Of a DNA stretch of 21,066 nucleotides, positions 1 to 8,056 are shown in pieces; the first letter of the stretch is position 1; every line of letters starts with the position of its first letter. The translations under genes were made by a program, and so were the position numbers. A model generated the notes under the pieces. That model ran no database searches. It worked only from the letters and a program-made list of their open reading frames with translations, and was not told the DNA's origin. This DNA comes from CAZIMM01 sp964540415 (GTDB lineage: Bacteria > Bacillota > Clostridia > Oscillospirales > Acutalibacteraceae), in the NCBI GenBank assembly GCA_964540415.1, contig CAZIMM010000031.1, positions 1-21,066 of the forward strand. Direction: 5' to 3'.

Positions 1-426
1 GTTCTCGCGCTGTCGCACAACGCGGACCTGTTGGTTCTGGATGAGCCGACAAGCGGACTTGACCCCGTTTCGCGCGACGATTTGCTGGATGTTTTCATGG
101 AGCTGTGCGACAGCGGGAAGACCATTCTCTTTTCCACGCACATCACCTCCGACCTTGACAAATGCGCGGACGATATCATCTACATCAAAGAGGGAAAAAT
201 AATCGCACACTCCGGCTTGAGGGAATTTGAGAACAACTACAAAATCATCTCCCTCGGCACTGGACAGGACGTGTCCGTTCCGGACGGCATTATTCACGGC
301 AAAAAGAGAACGCGGGACGGCTACACGGCGCTGATTCTATCTTCCGATGCCGGAAAAGTTTCCTCGGAGTGCTCCGAGGCAAATCTGGAATCAATCATGG
401 TGCATATCGAAAAGGAGGCAGAATAA
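1..426 (+). CDS. ABC transporter ATP-binding protein, C-terminal part (5'-truncated by window edge)
   Basis: The reading frame is open from base 1, so the gene starts outside the window; about 141 residues are visible. Near the start is the Walker B and D-loop segment LLVLDEPTSGLDP, followed by the H-loop segment ILFSTHI, the standard second half of an ABC ATPase nucleotide-binding domain. The Walker A and LSGG signature lie upstream and cannot be seen. A short C-terminal extension of about 60 residues follows, typical of ATPases serving ABC-2 type exporters. It would hydrolyse ATP at the inner face of the membrane to power the permease encoded next. The stop codon overlaps the permease start (TAATG), so the two are translationally coupled. 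The substrate cannot be inferred. The family is certain, the role as an exporter component is likely. Confidence 0.95.
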   Translation, partial: VLALSHNADLLVLDEPTSGLDPVSRDDLLDVFMELCDSGKTILFSTHITSDLDKCADDIIYIKEGKIIAHSGLREFENNYKIISLGTGQDVSVPDGIIHGKKRTRDGYTALILSSDAGKVSSECSEANLESIMVHIEKEAE

Positions 427-1076
427 TGCTCAAGCTTCTGAAGAAGGAATTTACGCTGTCAATGCACCCGACAACTCCGTTGATGCTTTTGCTCTCGGCA
501 ATGGTGCTGATACCCAATTATCCCTACGTCGTAATGTTTTTTTACACAACGATGGCAATCTTTTTCACCTGCCTTTTGGGGAGAGAAAACCACGATGTGC
601 TCTATTCAATCAATCTGCCGATAAGCAAAAGTGACGTTGTCAAGGCAAGGTTCATGTTTGTGGTGATCGTTGAGCTTGTGCAGCTCACCCTCATGGTGCC
701 GTTCACTCTTCTCAGCCGCAAGCTGAACATCCCCGGCAATCAGGCGGGAATGGATGCAAACATTGCGCTTTTTGCAATCGGGTTCACGGTTTATGCGCTG
801 TTCAATCTGGTCTTCTTTCTGACCTATTATAAGAACGTGTACAAAGTCGGCGCTGCATTTGCGAAAACGAGTGTGATAATTTTTATCTGCGCGGCACTTG
901 ACGCCGCCACATCCTACACCGTGCCGTTTGTTAAAAACTGTCTGGACACGGCTGACCCGCAGTTTCTGTCCGCCAAGCTTGTTTTTCTGGCGGTCGGAGT
1001 GCTGGTGTATATCGTATGCACCTCTGTTGCCTACAAAATCAGCGTGAAAAATTTTGAGAAGCAGGATTTGAATTAA
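426..1076 (+). CDS. ABC-2 type transporter permease
   Basis: This is a 216-residue, very hydrophobic protein with about six predicted membrane helices. It begins MLKLLKKEFTLSMHP, and the segment GRENHDVLYSINLPISKSDVV after the second helix is characteristic of the short ABC-2 permeases of the PF13346 type that pair with YtrB/BcrA-like ATPases. I chose ATG 426 over an upstream in-frame ATG at 369 because AAAGGAGG lies at 411-418, seven bases before it, and because it overlaps the ATPase stop codon. It would form the membrane channel of the exporter whose ATPase precedes it. Substrate is unknown; small peptides or antibiotics are common for the group, but nothing here shows that. The operon ends at a strong hairpin just downstream. 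Confidence 0.9.
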   Translation: MLKLLKKEFTLSMHPTTPLMLLLSAMVLIPNYPYVVMFFYTTMAIFFTCLLGRENHDVLYSINLPISKSDVVKARFMFVVIVELVQLTLMVPFTLLSRKLNIPGNQAGMDANIALFAIGFTVYALFNLVFFLTYYKNVYKVGAAFAKTSVIIFICAALDAATSYTVPFVKNCLDTADPQFLSAKLVFLAVGVLVYIVCTSVAYKISVKNFEKQDLN

Positions 1077-1095
1077 AACCTTTTGGCTGCGAAAA

Positions 1096-1133
1096 AAGCA
1101 AGCCCACCACACAGTGGGCTTGCTTCATTTTTA
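1096..1133. terminator. Bidirectional Rho-independent terminator between convergent genes
   Basis: A perfect 12-bp stem (1096-1107 with 1114-1125) closes a six-base loop. On the + strand it is followed by CATTTTTA, and on the - strand by a short T tract (complement of the A run at 1092-1097). It lies between the ends of the rightward permease gene and the leftward lipoprotein gene, so it can stop transcription from both sides. Confidence 0.9.
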
Positions 1134-1171
1134 TCCTTATGCGATTGCGGATTCCCAGTCAACAGTCCGGA

Positions 1172-2125
1172 TCAGAACTTGACGTTGTAAATCCTCATGG
1201 TGTTGTTGAGAACAGCAGTGCCGCTGAATTCACCGAGAACGACGATTTTGCCGGAGCAGGTGATAAGCACGCTCATGTTCTGGTCAAGTGTCACAATCTC
1301 GTTTGTTTTGGGATTGTAAACAAGAACAGCCTTGCAGTCATAATACTTCAGCTCGTACTGCGGGTCTTTAATGACCTTGCTGACTCTGCTGTCGTTGACA
1401 AGTGTGGGGTCGATGTCCTTTGTTCTGGACAGCGGGCTGAACATTCCGCCGGTGTAGCTTGTGAGCTTGCCGGTGTCCGGATTATAGGGCTCGGGGTTGA
1501 TTTCGGGGTTGAGAACTATTGTGAGCTTGTAGGTTCCGTCGCTCTGTGCAACACAGGAAGCGGTCTTGATTGCGGAGGTGTCGGTGAGCAGGCAGCCCTT
1601 GGGGCCGTTGTAAACCGGGAACCACTTCATGTCGCTGCCCTTTTCCTTGACCTCGGGCTCGCTTGTTGCTTTTTCTTTATCTGTCATAAACAGGCCGGCA
1701 AGGCCGAGAATCTGGTTGATGCCGGCGCCGGTAACATTTCTCTTGTCCTTGGGCAGTTCCTGGTATTCATACTTGTTATATGCCGGTTTCTCGGATTTCG
1801 CCTTGTTCATAACAACGGTGTAAGCATCAAGGATTTCCTGCTTTGTCTGCGGGAGCTTAACCACTGCCGCTGTTGTGGTCTCGCCTTCAACCGTTGTTGC
1901 GTCCGGTGACACAGTTGTGGTCTCGCCTTCGGCAGTTGTTGCGTCGGCTGCTGCGGTGGTTGTTGTGTCCGCCGCGGTGGTCAGAGCTTCGAGAGTGGTT
2001 TCACCCTCGGCTGTTGTGCTGTCGTCGGTAGGGTCGGTGCTTGCAGGCTCGGAGCCGCAGGCTGCAAAAGCAAAGAGCATTGCGCAGGCGAGAAGAATTG
2101 CTGTGAGCTTCTTTGAAATTGACAT
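1172..2125 (-). CDS. Putative lipoprotein with Thr-rich linker, unknown function
   Basis: The 317-residue product starts MSISKKLTAILLACAMLFAF and has a lipobox ending in Cys23 (FAAC-G), so it should be exported by Sec, lipid-modified and anchored on the outer face of the membrane. Residues about 28-88 are a low-complexity Thr/Ala/Glu linker with three TTAEGETT-like copies (37-44, 63-70, 77-84). Two of these sit in 14-residue repeats, DATTAEGETTT and DATTVEGETTT. The following domain of about 225 residues is globular and I do not recognise it; it contains two Cys residues (in GCLL and DCKA) and several beta-strand-like stretches. The ATG at 2125 is preceded by AAAGGGG (2133-2139). It has its own near-perfect promoter just downstream of the yebC-family gene. 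No function is proposed beyond a cell-surface lipoprotein. Confidence 0.88.
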   Translation of the reverse strand: MSISKKLTAILLACAMLFAFAACGSEPASTDPTDDSTTAEGETTLEALTTAADTTTTAAADATTAEGETTTVSPDATTVEGETTTAAVVKLPQTKQEILDAYTVVMNKAKSEKPAYNKYEYQELPKDKRNVTGAGINQILGLAGLFMTDKEKATSEPEVKEKGSDMKWFPVYNGPKGCLLTDTSAIKTASCVAQSDGTYKLTIVLNPEINPEPYNPDTGKLTSYTGGMFSPLSRTKDIDPTLVNDSRVSKVIKDPQYELKYYDCKAVLVYNPKTNEIVTLDQNMSVLITCSGKIVVLGEFSGTAVLNNTMRIYNVKF

Positions 2126-2164
2126 ATGTTTACCCCTTTCATATTCAGACCTATGGTATTGATA

Positions 2165-2194
2165 ATTATACTACAACAATTGACGGTGTGTCAA
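2165..2194 (-). promoter_or_regulatory. Consensus sigma-A-type promoter for the lipoprotein gene
   Basis: On the - strand TTGACA (2194-2189) and TATAAT (2170-2165) are both perfect hexamers, separated by 18 bases. The predicted transcript starts near 2158, about 33 bases before the lipoprotein ATG. The -35 box lies inside a perfect dyad. Confidence 0.8.
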
Positions 2195-2199
2195 TTGTT
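2175..2199. promoter_or_regulatory. Perfect inverted repeat overlapping -35 box and yebC-family stop codon
   Basis: AACAATTGAC (2175-2184) and GTCAATTGTT (2190-2199) form a 10-bp perfect inverted repeat with a five-base centre. It covers the -35 hexamer of the lipoprotein promoter and runs into the stop codon of the upstream gene (2198-2200). No T tract follows on the - strand, which argues against a simple terminator. It could be an operator for a dimeric repressor or a hairpin ending the upstream message. Which one is not decidable from sequence. Confidence 0.55.
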
Positions 2200-2941
2200 A
2201 AATATATTCATCCGCATTTTCCCAGTTGTGCCAGACATCCTGGACATCGTCGTTGTCCTCGAACATCTCGAGCATCTTGCTCATGTTTTTGATATCTTCC
2301 TCATCGGTCAGTGAAGTGAGAGTTGTCGGAATATACTCAACCTCTGCGGAAACGTAGCTGTAGCCGGCTTCCTCAAGAGCGTCACGCACCGCGCCGAGGT
2401 CATTCGGCTCAGTACGCACGTCGAATACCTCCTCATCCTCACTGAGGAAATCGGAAGCACCCGCTTCGAGAGCCGCGTCCATGAGCTTTTCCTCGTCCAC
2501 TCCCTCGGATTCAATGAGGATTACGCCCTGCCTGTTGAACATGAAGGAGACACAGCCGGTCTGCCCCATGTTGCCGCCGTATTTGTCAAAATAGTGGCGC
2601 ATATCGCCCGCTGTTCTGTTGCGGTTGTCTGTGAGAGTTTCAACGATAACCGCAATGCCGCACGGACCGTAGCCCTCGTAAACAATCGACTCATAGTTCG
2701 AGCCGTCGCCGCCGCCGGAGGCTTTTTTGATGATGCGCTCAATGTTTTCATTGGGCACGTTGTTTGCCTTCGCCTTTGCGATGGCGTCTTTGAGCTTTGA
2801 GTTTGACGACGGGTCCGCACCGCCGCCCTCACGAACGGCAATACCGATTTCACGGCCGATTTTTGTGAAAATTTTCGCGCGCTGCGAATCCGTTTTTTCT
2901 TTTTTGCGTTTGATGGTGCTCCATTTGTTGTGTCCTGACAT
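2198..2941 (-). CDS. yebC: YebC/PmpR (TACO1) family protein
   Basis: From ATG 2941 the product is 247 residues, the usual family length. It opens with the family hallmark MSGHNKWSTIKRKKEK and continues with IFTKIGREI, then the stretch NVPNENIERIIKKASG and the YEGYGPCGIAVIVETLTDN block, all diagnostic. I chose 2941 over an in-frame upstream start (2959) because it matches the conserved N-terminus and has AAAGGA (2950-2955) eight bases before it. The family was long annotated as transcriptional regulators; the mitochondrial relative TACO1 and bacterial YebC proteins are now linked to translation, with help at proline-rich stretches reported. Here it sits downstream of ileS and a membrane-protein gene in the same direction, which fits a translation-related role but does not prove it. 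Confidence 0.95.
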   Translation of the reverse strand: MSGHNKWSTIKRKKEKTDSQRAKIFTKIGREIGIAVREGGGADPSSNSKLKDAIAKAKANNVPNENIERIIKKASGGGDGSNYESIVYEGYGPCGIAVIVETLTDNRNRTAGDMRHYFDKYGGNMGQTGCVSFMFNRQGVILIESEGVDEEKLMDAALEAGASDFLSEDEEVFDVRTEPNDLGAVRDALEEAGYSYVSAEVEYIPTTLTSLTDEEDIKNMSKMLEMFEDNDDVQDVWHNWENADEYI

Positions 2942-2981
2942 TGTCCCAGTCCTTTGCAAAAGATTCAGATTTTTATCGGTG

Positions 2982-3003
2982 CGGGGCGGAAAACTCCGCC
3001 CCG
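2982..3003 (-). other. GC-rich intergenic hairpin upstream of the yebC-family gene
   Basis: A perfect 9-bp stem (2982-2990 with 2995-3003) closes a four-base loop. No T run follows on either strand, so it is not a standard terminator. Together with the hairpin at 3021-3038 it fills most of the gap between two same-direction genes. It may be an attenuator or an mRNA stability or processing element. Confidence 0.5.
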
Positions 3004-3020
3004 TCTTAATCAGTTCGGGT

Positions 3021-3038
3021 TCGGCTGCCGTCAGCCGA
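3021..3038 (-). other. Hairpin spanning the end of the 585-residue membrane-protein gene
   Basis: TCGGCTG (3021-3027) pairs with CAGCCGA (3032-3038) around a four-base loop, a perfect 7-bp stem that contains the stop codon (3031-3033) of the upstream gene. It is followed, reading on the - strand, by a second stronger hairpin. Its role is unknown. Confidence 0.45.
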
Positions 3039-4788
3039 GAGTAACTTTTGATGTCTCAATGATTTTTCCGCTCTCGTTGCTGAATTCAACGGTAATCTTG
3101 CCGCCGACATTCGCAACAATGATTTCGGGAGCGTCGGCTGCCTTGACCGAATAATAAACATCCGATCCGGTGAGCTTGAAATAATAATAGCTGTCGCCGT
3201 CAATAACGGCGGTGCGGATGTCCTCAAGAGTGCCGGCAACCGTCTTCGTGACAACGTCGGGCATAGGAGTGTCGGAGGGAACGTTTTCGCCGGAGATTAC
3301 GTCATCGGGGTCGATGTCCGACTTAATGCCGTTTTGTGCGAGCACTTCAATATAGTTTTCAAGGCATTCCTTGAGCGTTGTGCCCGTTGCACCGATGGTG
3401 TACTGCCCGACGTTAATCATCGCATACATTTTGACAAGCTCGGACTTATCCTTGAGCGCCATGAAATAAGTCGGCTGATCGCTGATGTTGAGCAGCAGCG
3501 GGAAGGTCGCCTGATATTCAAACTGCTGAACAAGGCCCTGTGCGGAGTCCTTCGCGGAGTTTTCCTTTGCTCCGGACACACGGTAGAACTTTGCTTCCTT
3601 CGTCCTCTGGTTGATCAGCGTGAAGCCGGTGATGGATTCGTCGCTTGTTATGGATGTGATGCCGGTGTACATGTAAACATCATCGTTGAGCGCAAGATAA
3701 TTGTAGCCCTCGGTGGTTACAAAAACGTCCTTCTGCCCGAGAACCGAGTTCCAGAAGCCGCCCTTGTACTTTCCGTAGTAGTTATACTGCTCAACAAGGA
3801 GGTCTGAGGAGAAAACTCTGTCAATCCAGGCAAGGTCGGGGTCTGTTCTGATTTTCTCAATTGAATAGTCTTTGCACTCGCCCGTGGAGGGATTGACAAG
3901 CACCGCGCCGATGACATCCGTGCCTCCGAACAGACCGATTGTTTTGTCGAGCCTGGGAGCAATCCAGAAGGCGTTGTTGTTCTCGTCAACCTCAAAAACT
4001 GCTTCGCCGAAGAGATAAGTCTTATAGTTGAAACGGAGATGGCGCTTGAGAAGATGTCCGAAATGGTCGGCGTTGGAAAAAATCATTCCTGCGTCCGTCG
4101 GGAACTTCACAAGGTCAACCTTCTGCGTTGTCATGTCAATGACAAGGTAGGCGGGGAGACCCTTGCTGCGGTTTGTGAACCACTTGATGATGTTCGCGTA
4201 TTGCAGCGTGGCAACACGGACGGGGCGGTTCTGCAGGTTAATCTGCGTGTATGTCGGATAGACGGTGAACTGCGAAACGAGGCCCTCGTCGGCAAGGTCA
4301 CTGAGTGCTCTTGTGGCAAGGGTTGAAGCGGCGGTATTGTCCAGCAGGGGAACGCTCGAGAAGTCCGCTTCGCTGATGTCCTCCGCAAAGTTCGCGGTTT
4401 CAACGTCGATGATTTCGCTGTAGCTCTTTGCGCGGAAGAACACGCTCGACACAGCATAGCCGATGCCGAGGAAAACCAGAACAACCAACGCAATTGCAAT
4501 CGGCACGGTTGACCTGCGGCGGGCATAGGGTGAATACTCCGGCGACTTCACGGCGCCCGAGGTTATGAAAGCCATAACACAGTAGGCGGCGAGAATAAGG
4601 CCGAAATAAATATACATTTCGATTGCCTTGATGTTGAACGCGGGCAGCATAAAATAATACCCGACGAGCGCGGCGACGAGTGTGCCGATAAGATTTATAA
4701 CAATTTTTAGTCCGGCTCTTTCCGGCGGAATGACAATCGCTTTCTTGCCGGAATCTTTTCCGGAAAAATCAACTTTGATAGGGTCCAT
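3031..4788 (-). CDS. Conserved membrane-anchored protein of unknown function (three N-terminal TM helices, large extracytoplasmic part)
   Basis: The product is 585 residues. Predicted membrane helices are at about 27-50, 57-78 and 95-117, with a basic loop YARRRS between the second and third. With a cytoplasmic N-terminus, the remaining 465 or so residues would face outside. That part has motif-like stretches such as ADHFGHLLKRHLRF, FWIAPRL, GAVLVNPSTGE and, further on, ALKDKSELVKMYAMINVGQY, and a small beta-rich tail after about residue 505. It resembles long conserved clostridial proteins variously annotated as CvpA-like or Tat-signal proteins; I see no twin-arginine signal and give no function. 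ATG 4788 is supported by AAAGGAGA at 4796-4803, seven bases upstream. It lies 75 bases after ileS and shares its direction. Confidence 0.9.
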   Translation of the reverse strand: MDPIKVDFSGKDSGKKAIVIPPERAGLKIVINLIGTLVAALVGYYFMLPAFNIKAIEMYIYFGLILAAYCVMAFITSGAVKSPEYSPYARRRSTVPIAIALVVLVFLGIGYAVSSVFFRAKSYSEIIDVETANFAEDISEADFSSVPLLDNTAASTLATRALSDLADEGLVSQFTVYPTYTQINLQNRPVRVATLQYANIIKWFTNRSKGLPAYLVIDMTTQKVDLVKFPTDAGMIFSNADHFGHLLKRHLRFNYKTYLFGEAVFEVDENNNAFWIAPRLDKTIGLFGGTDVIGAVLVNPSTGECKDYSIEKIRTDPDLAWIDRVFSSDLLVEQYNYYGKYKGGFWNSVLGQKDVFVTTEGYNYLALNDDVYMYTGITSITSDESITGFTLINQRTKEAKFYRVSGAKENSAKDSAQGLVQQFEYQATFPLLLNISDQPTYFMALKDKSELVKMYAMINVGQYTIGATGTTLKECLENYIEVLAQNGIKSDIDPDDVISGENVPSDTPMPDVVTKTVAGTLEDIRTAVIDGDSYYYFKLTGSDVYYSVKAADAPEIIVANVGGKITVEFSNESGKIIETSKVTLG

Positions 4789-4830
4789 GCGGTCATCTCC
4801 TTTAATTTTTTTGTGTGCTTTATCTCAATG

Positions 4831-4849
4831 CCCGAAATTTTCATTCGGG
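4831..4849 (-). other. Small hairpin in the ileS to membrane-protein gene gap
   Basis: CCCGAA (4831-4836) and TTCGGG (4844-4849) form a 6-bp stem with a seven-base loop. No T tract follows on the - strand. It is a weak candidate for attenuation between ileS and the following gene. Confidence 0.3.
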
Positions 4850-4863
4850 ACGTTATGAGCTTT

Positions 4864-7800
4864 TCAGTTGCTCTTTTTTATGACAACGCTGACGGAAATG
4901 CCGTTGATGTCAAGTGCTTCACCGTTGTTTTCGCGGCGGGTGAGGCTGTTGAGCAGCAGCTCGCCTGTGACGGTTTCCTTATTGCTTTCGATGATTTGCG
5001 CGAAGCTGTCATCCCCGGAATATGTGAGGTCGATTCTGTCGGTAACTTCAAAGCCGGAGGACTTGCGCAGGTTCTGGATTTTTGAAATGAACTCTCTCAG
5101 GCAGCCTCTTGCAAACAGCTCCGGAGTGACAACGGTGTCGATGATAACTGTGACTCCGCCGTAGCTGTCGCTGACAAAGCCCTCGCGGTTTGCGGAGCTG
5201 ACGAGCAAATCGTCAAGCGTCAGTTCAATTTCAACGCCGTTGAGAGTAACTTTGTGCACTCCGTCACGCTCGATATCGGCAAGAATCGCGTCACCGTCCG
5301 CTGCGGGAAGGTATTCGCGGATTGAGCCGAGAGCGCTTCTGTATTTTGCGCCGAGGGTTTTCAGCTGCGGCTTGAGAGTGTGCGTGACGTATTCCTTCGC
5401 GTCGCTTATCTGCACCGCCTTGTCTACGTGAAGCTCCTCGGCGATGATGGAAAGCATTTCGTCATTGAAGTGCGCGTCACCGTCCACACAAATCATCAGC
5501 TTGCTCAGCGGCTGGCGGATTTTGAGGTTTGCGAGATTGCGCGCGTTGCGGGCAAGGCTCACGCTGTCATAAACCAACTGCATGTCGGTTTCCAGTTCCT
5601 CGTCGATGAAGCTGCTGTCGCACACGGGGAAATCGCACAGATGCACGCTTTCGGGGGCATCCGGATTGTTCTTGCGGACAAGATGCTGATAAATTGTTTC
5701 GGTGATGAACGGGGTGAACGGAGCGGAAAGACGCACAAGGGTTTCGAGCACCGTGTAGAGTGTTGTGAACGCGGCGAGCGAATCCTCCGTCATTTCCGTG
5801 CCCCAGAAGCGGCGGCGGCAGCGGCGGACATACCAGTTTGACATGATGTCCACAAACGCCGAAATGTCGCGTGCGCCTTCGGTGATATGGTAGTTTTCAA
5901 GGTTGTCGTCAACCTTTGCAACAAGTGTGTTCAGCGCACCGAGAATCCATTTGTCCATCATTGTCAGCTTGCAGTCCGCAAGGCTGTGCTCAGCGCCGTT
6001 GAAGCTGTTTATGTCGGCATAGAGCTTGTAGAAGCTGAACGAGTTCCACAGTGTGCCCATGAATCTGTTCTGATGCTCCGAAATTGCCGTGCCGTCAAAG
6101 TTTGTTGAAATCCAGGGGGCGGAAGCAATGTAGAAGAACCAGCGGATAGCGTCCGCGCCGTGGTTCTGAATGATCTCCCACGGGTCAACAACGTTGCCCT
6201 TGTGCTTGGACATCTTGTGGCCGTCCTTGTCGTTGACAAGGCCGAGAGCAAGGCAGGTTTTGTAAGGAGACTTGCCGAAAATCGCTGTGGAAATCGCCTG
6301 CAGGGAATAGAACCAGCCGCGCGACTGGTCAGAGCCCTCGCTGATGAAGTCGGCAGGGAACTGCTTTTCAAACAGATCCTTGTTTTCAAACGGATAATGG
6401 TGCTGCGCAAACGGCATTGCACCGGAATCAAACCAACAGTCAATAACCTCCGGAGTGCGCTTCATTGTGCCGCCGCACTCGCAGGTGTAGGTCAGCGGGT
6501 CAACGGACGGCTTGTGCAAATCAATGTCTGCCGGTGCGCCGGTGAGGTCGGAAAGCTCCTGGCGGCTTCCGATGACGTGATGCTTTGAGCACTTGTCGCA
6601 CACCCACACGGGCAGCGGAGTTCCCCAATATCTGTCGCGCGAAATTGCCCAGTCGATAACATTGCCGACAAAGTTGCCCATTCTGCCTTCCTTGAAGTTT
6701 TCGGGCAGCCAATTGACGGTGCGGTTGTTTGCAACAAGGTCGTCGCGCAGGCTGCTCATGGCGATGAACCATGATTCCTTCGCAAGGTAAATCAGCGGGC
6801 TGTCGCAGCGCCAGCAGTGCGGGTATTCATGCTCGATAACCTTCGGCTTGAGCAGCGAGCCGCGCTCACGCAATTCGGCGATAATGTCCGGGTCACAATC
6901 CATAACAAAACGGCCGGTGTATTTTCCGCAGCCCTCGGGGAAGCAGCCCCTCGCGTCTGCGAGCTGAATGAACGGAAGCTTGTATCTTCTGCCGACAAGT
7001 GAATCGTCCGCGCCGAAAGCCGGGGCGATGTGGACAATTCCCGTGCCGCTGTCGAGCGTTACATAGCTGTCGCAGGTGACAAACCACGCCTTGTCGAGAT
7101 ACTTATCCTTCACAAAGTCAAACAGCGGCTCATATTTTTTGCCCTCGAGCTGAGTGCCGACATATTCTTCGACAATTTCATATGCTTCGCTGCCGAGAAC
7201 CTCGTCGAGCAGAGCCTTCGCAAGATAAAAGAAGCTGTCAGCAAGCTTCACCTTGACATATTCCGCCTCGGGATTGACACAGACGACGGCGTTGGAGGGA
7301 AGCGTCCAGGGAGTCGTTGTCCATGCAAGGAAATAGGTGTTGTCCTCCCCGATGACTTTGAACTTGACGTAGACGGATTTGGTCTTTATGGTTTTGTAGC
7401 CCTGCGCAACCTCATGAGAGGAAAGCGCTGTGCCGCACCGCGGGCAGTAAGGCACAACCTTGTGCCCCTGATAGAGCAGCTCTTTTGAATCGAGCTGCTT
7501 GAATGCCCACCAGACGGATTCAATGTAGTTGTTGTCGTAGGTGATATAGGGCTTGTCAAAATCAGCCCAGAAGCCGATTTTCGCACTCATATCCTCCCAC
7601 AGAGTCTTGTATTTCCACACGCTTTTACGGCATTTGTCGATGAACGGAACTATGCCGTATTTTTCGATGTCGGGTTTTCCGGAGAAGCCGAGCTCCTTTT
7701 CAACCTCAAGCTCAACGGGCAGGCCGTGAGTGTCCCACCCCGCCTTGCGCTCAACGTGATATCCCTTCATTGTGCGGTATCTCGGGATAAGGTCCTTGAT

Positions 7801-7989
7801 GGAGCGGGAGAGAATGTGACCGACGTGCGGAACGCCGTTTGCCGTGGGCGGGCCGTCATAAAAAGTGAATTCCGGTTTGCCCTCGTTCTTTTTTACGCTC
7901 CGCTCAAAAATGTGGTTTTCCTTCCAGAACTCCACAACCTCTTTTTCACTTTGCAGAAAGTCATATTGCTTATCTGCCTTTTCAAACAT
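4864..7989 (-). CDS. ileS: Isoleucine--tRNA ligase, eukaryotic-like type 2
   Basis: This 1041-residue enzyme charges tRNA-Ile with isoleucine in the cytoplasm. The class I signature HVGH is at residues 55-58 (within GPPTANGVPHVGH) and KMSKH at 592-596. The CP1 editing domain that removes mis-activated valine is present, with LAWTTTPWTLPSN from residue 221 and GTGIVHIAPAFGADD further on. The phrase RKAGWDTHGLPVELEVEKELG, the length, and the lack of a C-terminal Cys-pair zinc module point to the type 2 form shared with eukaryotes and many clostridia, which is generally less sensitive to mupirocin. The HxGH motif is canonical, not the swapped GxHH form linked to very high resistance. Translation starts at ATG 7989 after GAGGT. 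A promoter lies at 8057-8085. I see no T-box leader. Confidence 0.97.
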   Translation of the reverse strand: MFEKADKQYDFLQSEKEVVEFWKENHIFERSVKKNEGKPEFTFYDGPPTANGVPHVGHILSRSIKDLIPRYRTMKGYHVERKAGWDTHGLPVELEVEKELGFSGKPDIEKYGIVPFIDKCRKSVWKYKTLWEDMSAKIGFWADFDKPYITYDNNYIESVWWAFKQLDSKELLYQGHKVVPYCPRCGTALSSHEVAQGYKTIKTKSVYVKFKVIGEDNTYFLAWTTTPWTLPSNAVVCVNPEAEYVKVKLADSFFYLAKALLDEVLGSEAYEIVEEYVGTQLEGKKYEPLFDFVKDKYLDKAWFVTCDSYVTLDSGTGIVHIAPAFGADDSLVGRRYKLPFIQLADARGCFPEGCGKYTGRFVMDCDPDIIAELRERGSLLKPKVIEHEYPHCWRCDSPLIYLAKESWFIAMSSLRDDLVANNRTVNWLPENFKEGRMGNFVGNVIDWAISRDRYWGTPLPVWVCDKCSKHHVIGSRQELSDLTGAPADIDLHKPSVDPLTYTCECGGTMKRTPEVIDCWFDSGAMPFAQHHYPFENKDLFEKQFPADFISEGSDQSRGWFYSLQAISTAIFGKSPYKTCLALGLVNDKDGHKMSKHKGNVVDPWEIIQNHGADAIRWFFYIASAPWISTNFDGTAISEHQNRFMGTLWNSFSFYKLYADINSFNGAEHSLADCKLTMMDKWILGALNTLVAKVDDNLENYHITEGARDISAFVDIMSNWYVRRCRRRFWGTEMTEDSLAAFTTLYTVLETLVRLSAPFTPFITETIYQHLVRKNNPDAPESVHLCDFPVCDSSFIDEELETDMQLVYDSVSLARNARNLANLKIRQPLSKLMICVDGDAHFNDEMLSIIAEELHVDKAVQISDAKEYVTHTLKPQLKTLGAKYRSALGSIREYLPAADGDAILADIERDGVHKVTLNGVEIELTLDDLLVSSANREGFVSDSYGGVTVIIDTVVTPELFARGCLREFISKIQNLRKSSGFEVTDRIDLTYSGDDSFAQIIESNKETVTGELLLNSLTRRENNGEALDINGISVSVVIKKSN

Positions 7990-8012
7990 AATTGCTTACC
8001 TCGCGTTTCGGC

Positions 8013-8030
8013 CGGAACGCACTCGTTCCG
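8013..8030 (-). promoter_or_regulatory. Hairpin in the short ileS leader
   Basis: CGGAACG (8013-8019) pairs with CGTTCCG (8024-8030) around a tetraloop, inside the roughly 60-base leader between the predicted ileS start site and ATG 7989. It lies just upstream of the GAGGT ribosome binding site (about 7997-8001). No T-box specifier domain or T-box motif fits in this leader. A regulatory role is possible but unproven. Confidence 0.45.
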
Positions 8031-8056
8031 ATATTGATTATACAAAATCACTGTAT

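Noticed and set aside
1139..1909. 256-codon rightward ORF opposite the lipoprotein gene
   Set aside because: It begins just after a terminator without a ribosome binding site and mirrors the coding strand of a protein with a clear lipobox and signal peptide.
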